Shown here: positions 58,876-64,000 of the stretch, in pieces | Layout: the number at the start of each line of letters is the position of its first letter | How positions within the stretch are numbered: the stretch's first letter is position 1 | Source of the DNA: Listeria immobilis | GTDB lineage: Bacteria; Bacillota; Bacilli; Lactobacillales; Listeriaceae | Direction of reading: 5' to 3' | Length of the DNA stretch: 64,000 bases | Assembly: GCF_014322765.1 (NCBI RefSeq) | Contig: NZ_JAASTZ010000007.1 | Location: forward strand, 1 to 64,000 | The notes under the pieces: model-generated | What the model was told of the DNA's origin: nothing | Database searches by the model: none | Seen by the model: the letters and a program-made list of their open reading frames with translations, nothing else | Translations under genes and position numbers: made by a program

Positions 58876-59403
58876 ATGAAAACTTTTACACGAATTCTTG
58901 TTTTATTAGCAGGGATTGCAATGATCGCACTAGGAATTTGGTTTTTATTCCATCCGGGGATTTCTTTATTAACCTCAACATTAATGTTTGGCTTCTTGCT
59001 ACTTATTTCTGGTATTTTTCACACAGTTTCTTATTTCTCAGATAAGAAAATGCAGAAAGTTTCAGGTTGGGTGCTAGCTGATGGTATTTTATCTATTTTA
59101 TTAGGTTTCTTGCTATTATTTAATGAATTTGCAGGTGCAGCAACACTTGTATTACTGTTTGGTATGTGGGTACTATTTGCTGGTATTATGCGTACGATTG
59201 GTGCGTTTACCGCAAAACAAAACAATGTACAAGGTTGGGGCTGGATTTTAACAATTGGTATCATTGGTATCATTGTTGGATTCATTGCACTTTTCAATCC
59301 AGTTGTTTCGGCAATTGGTATCGTACTTATCGTTGGTATCTTCTTCATCGTTCAAGGTATCAGTGCCATTGCAACATTCTTCTTTATTGGAAAAACCAAA
59401 TAA
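58876..59403 (+). CDS. HdeD family (DUF308) membrane protein
   Basis: 175 residues, six helices arranged as three similar pairs (ALGIWFLFHPGISLL, LLGFLLLFNEFAGAA, IVGFIALFNPVVSAI), the DUF308 repeat. Acid-stress protection is known for E. coli HdeD; role here unknown. ATG 58876 after GGGAGTTGAAAG is chosen. The 58636-58875 gap shows no further element. Homologue of lmo0596. Confidence 0.85.
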   Translation: MKTFTRILVLLAGIAMIALGIWFLFHPGISLLTSTLMFGFLLLISGIFHTVSYFSDKKMQKVSGWVLADGILSILLGFLLLFNEFAGAATLVLLFGMWVLFAGIMRTIGAFTAKQNNVQGWGWILTIGIIGIIVGFIALFNPVVSAIGIVLIVGIFFIVQGISAIATFFFIGKTK

Positions 59404-59404
59404 T

Positions 59405-59443
59405 AAAAAAACGAACCCAGTTGTTGAATTGGGTTCGTTTTTT
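59405..59443. terminator. Bidirectional terminator
   Basis: AAAAACGAACCCA pairs with TGGGTTCGTTTTT around GTTGTTGAAT; ends the HdeD-like gene and the convergent surface-protein gene. Confidence 0.88.
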
Positions 59444-59451
59444 TTATTAGA

Positions 59452-60795
59452 TTATTTTTTACGTAATACAACTGCTGCGCCACTAGCCAAGATTAGACCG
59501 AATGCTACTAGCGGAAGAGAATGCTCATCACCGGTTTTTGGTAATATAGCTGTTTTTAAAGAAGAAGTCTTATTACTCGCTACTTTGAATTTTGTTTTTT
59601 CTTTGGTAGGTGTTTGATTTTGTTTATTCACCTCTAAATATTCTATATCATAAATATAATGAGCAGCTTCACTATATTCAACTTCGGTTATGGCATATAT
59701 AATAAATTCATCACCTGGTTCTAGTGGCTTATCTAATTCAACTATAAAATGTCCTGTTGCATCTGCACTTCCCCAACCAATACTATTTCCATCAAGATCT
59801 TCTATATTCACTCCTACATTTGGAGTTGTAGTTCCATAGATGGTTGTAGCAGTACTTCTTTCCATATCAATCACTGGTGTTTTGAAAGTAGGTTTTTCAC
59901 TATAGATATGATAATATAGCGGGTATTCTGTTGTGTTTCCCGATGGATCTGTTGCTAATATAGTAGTTGAATGCATTCCTAGTCTAGAAGTGGAGGGTTC
60001 ATGCCCCGGTTTAAAAGATAAAGAAACTTTGCCAGAATTATCTGTAGCTGTCACAAATGTAGAAGGAGTTATTACAGTACCATTGATTACTACTCCTCCA
60101 CCCTTGTTTAGTTCAACCTTAGGAGCCTCTTGGTCAGCCACGACGAAAGTAGCGATAAGCTCTTCTGTTACACCGTTTTTACTAGCAACTATAGTAGTTT
60201 TAAAAGTACCTGTTTTCTTTGTGGAAGGTACGCCAGATTTAAAACTTAATTGGACACCAGTTGCTGGAGTTGCGAACTGACTTGGTGTTGGTTTGGACCC
60301 TAAAGCAAAAGTTGGTTTTGTTTTTAATGTTGCAAGAGGCGTTGCTGCTGCTTTTACTATGTAATTAGCAGTGATTTCTGTGGATGTAGTATCATCAAAT
60401 GTTACTAGAATCACTGCTGTGTAATTTCCAGCAGTAGTTGTTGCCGGTTGCCCATTTTTGAAAGTTAAAGTTGGATTGTTTGTAGCATCGTTAATAGTAA
60501 CAAAATCATTTGTTGTTGGAGTTGCACCAATTTCGAATGAAAGTCCTGTTTTAGCAACGACCGCATTTGCGGATGCTTTTAACGGGCTTTTTGTTGTTTT
60601 TTGCTCTTCCTCTGTGTTGTCATTCGCTGTTACTTCTGATGCAGGAGTAACTTCAGTTGACGTTTCTGATGATGGAGCAACTTGAGTGGTTGTGTCGTCT
60701 TGTGTTTCCGTTTCTGTAGCAAAAGCGGGAGTGCTAATTGATAAAACTAGACCAAATGCTAAAATAACAATTAACTTTCTTTTAATGTTCTTCAT
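59452..60795 (-). CDS. LPXTG-anchored surface protein with Ig-like modules
   Basis: 447 residues. Signal peptide (KRKLIVILAFGLVLSISTPAFA) ending near residue 27, an acidic Thr/Glu stretch, then two related beta modules (about 95-155 and 160-215; each with LxFKxGxP) and a third (about 220-290) with VTATDNSGKVSLSFKPG, a fourth Ig-like module (GTTTPNVGVNIEDLDGNSIG), a wall-spanning linker and the sortase A signal LPKTG at 418 with hydrophobic tail and RKK. Probably a short adhesin-like wall protein; ligand unknown. No leucine-rich repeats, so not an internalin. Confidence 0.87.
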   Translation of the reverse strand: MKNIKRKLIVILAFGLVLSISTPAFATETETQDDTTTQVAPSSETSTEVTPASEVTANDNTEEEQKTTKSPLKASANAVVAKTGLSFEIGATPTTNDFVTINDATNNPTLTFKNGQPATTTAGNYTAVILVTFDDTTSTEITANYIVKAAATPLATLKTKPTFALGSKPTPSQFATPATGVQLSFKSGVPSTKKTGTFKTTIVASKNGVTEELIATFVVADQEAPKVELNKGGGVVINGTVITPSTFVTATDNSGKVSLSFKPGHEPSTSRLGMHSTTILATDPSGNTTEYPLYYHIYSEKPTFKTPVIDMERSTATTIYGTTTPNVGVNIEDLDGNSIGWGSADATGHFIVELDKPLEPGDEFIIYAITEVEYSEAAHYIYDIEYLEVNKQNQTPTKEKTKFKVASNKTSSLKTAILPKTGDEHSLPLVAFGLILASGAAVVLRKK

Positions 60796-60928
60796 TCTGT
60801 ATCCCCAATTCTCTTTTTATTTTATGTTGCAAAATAATTATATAACATTTTTTTAGTTTGTGAAATAGAATATTACTATTTTTTTACAAAAAAATTACGT
60901 TAAGGTGACGAAGTGTGACAAAAATATG

Positions 60929-60970
60929 AAAGAAGAGCTATATTTTTTAGAATATAGCTCTTCTTTCATA
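60929..60970 (-). terminator. Terminator after the Crp-family gene
   Basis: GAAAGAAGAGCTATATT pairs with the complementary arm GAATATAGCTCTTCTTTC around TTTTA, an almost perfect 17-bp stem. On the minus strand it is followed by ATATTTTTGTC. Confidence 0.85.
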
Positions 60971-60982
60971 ACCGCATTAAGA

Positions 60983-61684
60983 TTATAAATATGACTTATA
61001 TGTATTAGTTAATTTTTGCTTATGGGTTTCAAAATCGTTTATTCGCCAAGGCTTAGGCGATAAAGCAAGAATTCCTTCTTCCTCCAACTTACGCAAATTC
61101 GTCGCGACATACGCACGCGCTAAATTTAAATAATTACCTAATATTTTTTGAGTAAAATAATATGGGATAAGGCATGAACCATCTGACTCAATTCTGCCAA
61201 AACGTTCACCACAAGCAATTAATCCCGCTAATACTTTTTCACTAGAAGGTAAGTTAACATATGCTTCTCGTTCTAATATTGGCTGAAGCATATTTTGCAT
61301 CAATGTATTCATCTGCCAAAAAACATCTGGCGAACTTAGAAATTTACTAAGAACATATTTTCTTTCAAATTGAAAGACACTAACTTCGCTAATAGTTGTA
61401 TAGTTAACTGGTGATTTTGCGCCACCAAGCATTGTAAGCGTTCCAATCGATTCATTTTTTCCAAGGAAGCTAATAATGCTATCTTCTTTACATGTGTTTT
61501 TACTCATAGAGACAACACCATCTCCTATAATATAGAAGTATGTGCTTTCTTCTCCTTCTGAAATAATTCTTTGGTTACGTCTAAAGCGAATCCTTTTATA
61601 TGGAAGAACTGCTTCAGTGGAGTCTTTTAACATTTCAAGTAAGTCTGTGTTGTAAAAACTATTTTCCTCATTCAGTAATGACAT
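60983..61684 (-). CDS. Crp/Fnr-family transcriptional regulator
   Basis: 233 residues. N-terminal cyclic-nucleotide-binding-like barrel (FRRNQRIISEGEESTYFYIIGDGVVSM) and C-terminal helix-turn-helix (FTQKILGNYLNLARAYVATNLRKLEEEGI). No Cys cluster for FeS binding, so it is not Fnr-type. One of several PrfA/Crp relatives in Listeria; effector and regulon unknown. Homologue of lmo0597. Divergence from neighbours is clear: it does not lie in an operon. Confidence 0.86.
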   Translation of the reverse strand: MSLLNEENSFYNTDLLEMLKDSTEAVLPYKRIRFRRNQRIISEGEESTYFYIIGDGVVSMSKNTCKEDSIISFLGKNESIGTLTMLGGAKSPVNYTTISEVSVFQFERKYVLSKFLSSPDVFWQMNTLMQNMLQPILEREAYVNLPSSEKVLAGLIACGERFGRIESDGSCLIPYYFTQKILGNYLNLARAYVATNLRKLEEEGILALSPKPWRINDFETHKQKLTNTYKSYL

Positions 61685-61758
61685 ATACCGAGCCCCTTTT
61701 CTCAGTGTTAATCATTATCATTATATAGGAGAAAAGGTAAAATGTGTATTAATGGAGC

Positions 61759-62307
61759 TTATGATGCTTTAAGTAGCTTTGCTTTAAGTAAACGATCGCG
61801 AATAATAATACCTAAAATAGCTGCAAAAACGGCTTTAATAATACCTGGAATTATAAATGGTACCATTCCAGTTAGAAAGGCAGCTGGCCAATCAAGTCCA
61901 GTACTAACTTTTAGCCATAAAACACCAAACATAAGCGTAACTAACGCACCTAAAATATTAGCTATAATAGCAAAAGAAACAGTGAATTTTGTTTTTTGAA
62001 GAATCCAGCCAGTGAGAAGTGCGCTAAAAATAAAGCCAATAATAAAGCCGCCAGTTGGTCCAAATATAATACCAATTCCAGCAGTCATTCCTTGAAATAC
62101 TGGAATACCAACAGCACCCAAAATTATGTAAACTATGACAGAAATAGTACCATGTTTCGCACCAAGTATAGTTGCTGCTAAACCAACAGCAAATGTCTGA
62201 CCAGTAAGAGGTATTGGACCAAGTGGGATGGCAACTTGGGCAAGTAAGGCAATAATCACCGCAAAAAGCGAATCCACCACTAAAAATTTTAACTTTTGAT
62301 CTCGCAT
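61759..62307 (-). CDS. bioY: BioY biotin transporter, S component of ECF importer
   Basis: 182 residues, six helices. Family motifs AQVAIPLGPIPLTGQTFAV, GAKHGTISVIVYIILGAVGIPVF and FGPTGGFIIGF identify BioY. Binds biotin and works with the shared ECF energising module encoded elsewhere. A BirA box in the leader controls it. Start follows AAGGAGTGG. Confidence 0.93.
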   Translation of the reverse strand: MRDQKLKFLVVDSLFAVIIALLAQVAIPLGPIPLTGQTFAVGLAATILGAKHGTISVIVYIILGAVGIPVFQGMTAGIGIIFGPTGGFIIGFIFSALLTGWILQKTKFTVSFAIIANILGALVTLMFGVLWLKVSTGLDWPAAFLTGMVPFIIPGIIKAVFAAILGIIIRDRLLKAKLLKAS

Positions 62308-62321
62308 AATAAAACCACTCC

Positions 62322-62359
62322 TTAAATGTAAACTTATTACTTAGATAGGTTAACATTTA
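62322..62359 (-). promoter_or_regulatory. BirA operator (biotin box) of bioY
   Basis: TTAAATGTAAAC at 62322-62333 and GGTTAACATTTA at 62348-62359 form an inverted repeat with a 14-base spacer, matching Firmicute BirA sites. It lies 15-52 bases before the bioY start, so biotinyl-AMP-BirA would repress bioY. Confidence 0.85.
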
Positions 62360-62403
62360 TTTAAACAAAAAACAATACTACTTTTTTAAACCAGTACCTT
62401 GCA

Positions 62404-62475
62404 TTGAACACTAGTGTATGATAAACTATAGCAGTACTGAATAATATATAGTAGTGGTCAGTTATTACTAGTAGA
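62404..62475 (+). promoter_or_regulatory. PadR operon promoter with 20-bp-spaced repeats
   Basis: TTGAAC at 62404-62409 and TATAGC at 62427-62432 (spacing 17) are a plausible promoter. TAGCAGT at 62429, TAGTAGT at 62449 and TAGTAGA at 62469 recur exactly every 20 bases, two helical turns, and probably are binding sites of the PadR protein encoded next (autoregulation). Confidence 0.55.
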
Positions 62476-62501
62476 AAATACTACCGAATGGAGGGACTAG
62501 C

Positions 62502-62834
62502 ATGGATGTAAACCCACAATTTAAAAAAGGTGTATTAGAGCTATGTTGTTTATTTTTAATACAGAAAAAAGATTGTTATGGCTATGAGCTAGCAAATCAA
62601 GTTTCCAAATATATCGAGGTAGCAGAAGGTGCTATTTATCCTGTACTTAGAAGACTTGTTAAAGAAGAATATTGTTCAACCTATTTAGTTGAGTCAAATG
62701 AAGGACCATCAAGAAAATATTATCAGCTAACTGTAAAAGGTGAGATTTACTTAAATGAGCTTATCTCAGAATGGAATAATTTTACTGATAGTGTTGCCAA
62801 GCTTTTAACTGAGGGGGAAGCGGAAAATGAATAA
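62502..62834 (+). CDS. PadR-family transcriptional regulator
   Basis: 110 residues, PadR winged helix without the long C-terminal domain (subfamily 2): VLELCCLFLIQKKDCYGYELANQVS, EGAIYPVLRRLVKEEYCSTY and the wing GPSRKYYQLTVKGEIYL. GGAGGG precedes the ATG. It heads a three-gene set with a HAAS/DUF1700 and a DUF4097 protein, coupled by an 8-base overlap with the next gene. Homologue of lmo0599. Confidence 0.92.
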   Translation: MDVNPQFKKGVLELCCLFLIQKKDCYGYELANQVSKYIEVAEGAIYPVLRRLVKEEYCSTYLVESNEGPSRKYYQLTVKGEIYLNELISEWNNFTDSVAKLLTEGEAENE

Positions 62835-63417
62835 ACAAGATTTTCTAAATGAATTAAATCAACGTCTAGAATTGCTTGATTCGAAAGAGCGTAGGGAGTT
62901 GCTTTCAGATTATCAAGAGCACTTCAGAAATGGGCTAGAAGAGGGTAAAAGCGAGGAACAAATTGTGTTTGACCTCGGAACACCAGAAGAAATTGCAGCA
63001 GATATTTTAAATGAGCGCGATATTAAAGAGGAAAAAGTAGAGAACGATTACTATTATGTCCCAAGAAAAAATCAAACAGAAAATAGATCAACAGGAAGAC
63101 AATTATTAATAGGTGTAGGTTTGTTTTTCTTAGATGTTTGTCTAATTATTCCCATCATAGTTTCGTTATGGGCTGTTTCGATTTCATTATGGGCAACAGT
63201 CGGCTCATTTTTCCTTACACCAATACTACTTGGAATAAGCCTATTATTTGGCATGGATTTTGAAATGTATCAAATGTTTATTTCAATTGGTCTTGTCGGA
63301 CTTGGATTAATGCTACTATTTGTTACAAGTTCACTATTTCAATTCACTAAAAAAGCAACAATAGGAATTATTCAATGGCATAAATTTGCAGTAAAGGGAG
63401 GCGGGAAAAATGCCTAA
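62827..63417 (+). CDS. DUF1700 (HAAS domain) membrane protein
   Basis: 196 residues. N-terminal helical HAAS domain (MNKQDFLNELNQRLELLDSK, QEHFRNGLEEGKSEEQIVFDLGTPEEIAADIL), a linker and three or four C-terminal helices. In many Firmicutes it is paired with a PadR regulator and a DUF4097 protein in envelope-stress responses. Overlaps both neighbours by 8 bases, indicating coupled translation. Confidence 0.88.
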   Translation: MNKQDFLNELNQRLELLDSKERRELLSDYQEHFRNGLEEGKSEEQIVFDLGTPEEIAADILNERDIKEEKVENDYYYVPRKNQTENRSTGRQLLIGVGLFFLDVCLIIPIIVSLWAVSISLWATVGSFFLTPILLGISLLFGMDFEMYQMFISIGLVGLGLMLLFVTSSLFQFTKKATIGIIQWHKFAVKGGGKNA

Positions 63418-64000
63418 AAAACATTGGAGAAGCAAATTATTTTTCGCTGGTTTAGTATTATTTATTATTGGTGCAATCGGCGTTGTGTTTACAATGAAAT
63501 CTGGAGCAATGATTGAAAAAGGCGAATCATTGACGAAAACTTGGGATTTAGCGGATTCTGATATTAGTAAAATTACTTTTTCTTCCAATCGCGATACATT
63601 AATCGAATGGAAAAAAAGCACTAATGGAAAAAACTATGTAGAGCTTAGTGGAAATTATTCCAAAAAAGATAAAGAAGACATTGAAAAATTAAATGCCACA
63701 TCATCTAATGGGACTTCTTTTGATTTAACTGTGCCAGAAGAAATGGTTTGGTTTAATTTTGGGAAAATATATGCATATGGAAAACAAACACTCACTGTCT
63801 ATTTAACAGAAGATACAGAACTAAGTGACTTACAACTAAAATCAGATTCTGGCGATATGACCGTTTCTAATTTCAAAGCTAATAATTTTGTAAGCTCAAC
63901 AAGTTCAGGAGAATTAAAAGTAAATAAAATTGAAGCAGCTAGCGTAAAGGCATCATCAACCTCTGGGGATATTGATTTAGTAGACATAAAGGGTGATACA
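63410..64000 (+). CDS. DUF4097 adhesin-like protein, partial at window end
   Basis: 197 codons visible; the gene continues beyond the window. One N-terminal helix (LFFAGLVLFIIGAIGVVFTM) anchors it with the bulk outside. The rest begins the repeated beta-helix strands of DUF4097 (LKSDSGDMTVSNFKANN, VKASSTSGDIDLVDIKGD). In the PadR-DUF1700-DUF4097 module it is the likely surface sensor or effector (compare LiaX-type proteins). Homologue of lmo0601. Confidence 0.88.
   Translation, partial: MPKKHWRSKLFFAGLVLFIIGAIGVVFTMKSGAMIEKGESLTKTWDLADSDISKITFSSNRDTLIEWKKSTNGKNYVELSGNYSKKDKEDIEKLNATSSNGTSFDLTVPEEMVWFNFGKIYAYGKQTLTVYLTEDTELSDLQLKSDSGDMTVSNFKANNFVSSTSSGELKVNKIEAASVKASSTSGDIDLVDIKGDT

Overview
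The window is chromosomal DNA of a low-GC Firmicute that I place in Listeria sensu stricto. The anchor is a minus-strand gene for the p60 hydrolase Iap (LysM, SH3b, LysM, LysM, Thr/Asn-rich linker, NlpC/P60) head-to-head with secA2. Around it are genes I know from the L. monocytogenes lmo0560-lmo0601 stretch in the same order: gdhA, hisJ, purine permease, GH1/GntR pair, ThrE-type exporter pair, esterase-like protein, iap, secA2, AI-2E family protein, DAK2-DegV protein, formate/nitrite channel, metX-metY, HdeD-like protein, Crp-like regulator, bioY and the PadR/DUF1700/DUF4097 set. A complete xylR-xylA-xylB locus and an arabinose island mean this is not typical L. monocytogenes. Xylose operons are known from seeligeri, ivanovii and welshimeri-type lineages; I cannot name the species.

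Layout. (1) 70-12859: L-arabinan/arabinose island with two GH51 arabinofuranosidases, an AraNPQ-like ABC importer lacking its own ATPase, a YesL-like membrane protein, a GH43 enzyme, araB-araD-araA and an aldose epimerase, driven by a promoter whose -35 lies inside a cre-like site. (2) 12860-17846: a scarred accessory zone holding a small secreted protein followed by a 58-residue two-helix membrane protein, a frameshifted IS3-family relic, a lone serine recombinase, and a PgaD/PgaC-like exopolysaccharide pair whose synthase gene has one missing base. (3) 17847-25962: gdhA, a gap with an orphan terminator where other Listeria carry the his operon, hisJ, a short MGMT-type protein, a nucleoid-associated protein, a guanine-riboswitch-controlled purine permease, and GH1 with its GntR regulator. 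(4) 26097-30258: xylose locus with a clear XylR operator. (5) 30321-39240: ThrE-type exporter pair, YdbC-like protein, an alpha/beta hydrolase with Asp in the nucleophile position, an uncharacterised sugar locus (TIM-barrel isomerase, PTS EIIBC and EIIA, DeoR regulator), a methyltransferase-like membrane protein and a CoA-disulfide reductase-rhodanese fusion. (6) 39860-42431: a type VII secretion LXG toxin module (two small partner proteins, chimeric LXG toxin with a predicted RNase-fold tip, candidate immunity protein) behind a 20-bp perfect palindrome, followed by an IS3-family element. (7) 44063-64000: the conserved iap-secA2 to bioY/PadR backbone with a SAM-I riboswitch on metY-metX, a BirA box on bioY, an extra LPXTG surface protein and a photolyase remnant. 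The last CDS runs off the window end.

Functional picture: plant-sugar scavenging (arabinan, xylose, beta-glucosides, one unknown PTS sugar) is prominent, with contact-dependent competition (LXG toxin), a possible secreted competition factor, and the usual Listeria cell-wall machinery. Insertion-sequence scars and decayed genes cluster at 12.9-17.8 kb and 39.2-44.0 kb, the two hypervariable spots of this window. Many starts were placed at the codon best spaced from a Shine-Dalgarno sequence rather than at the longest frame.
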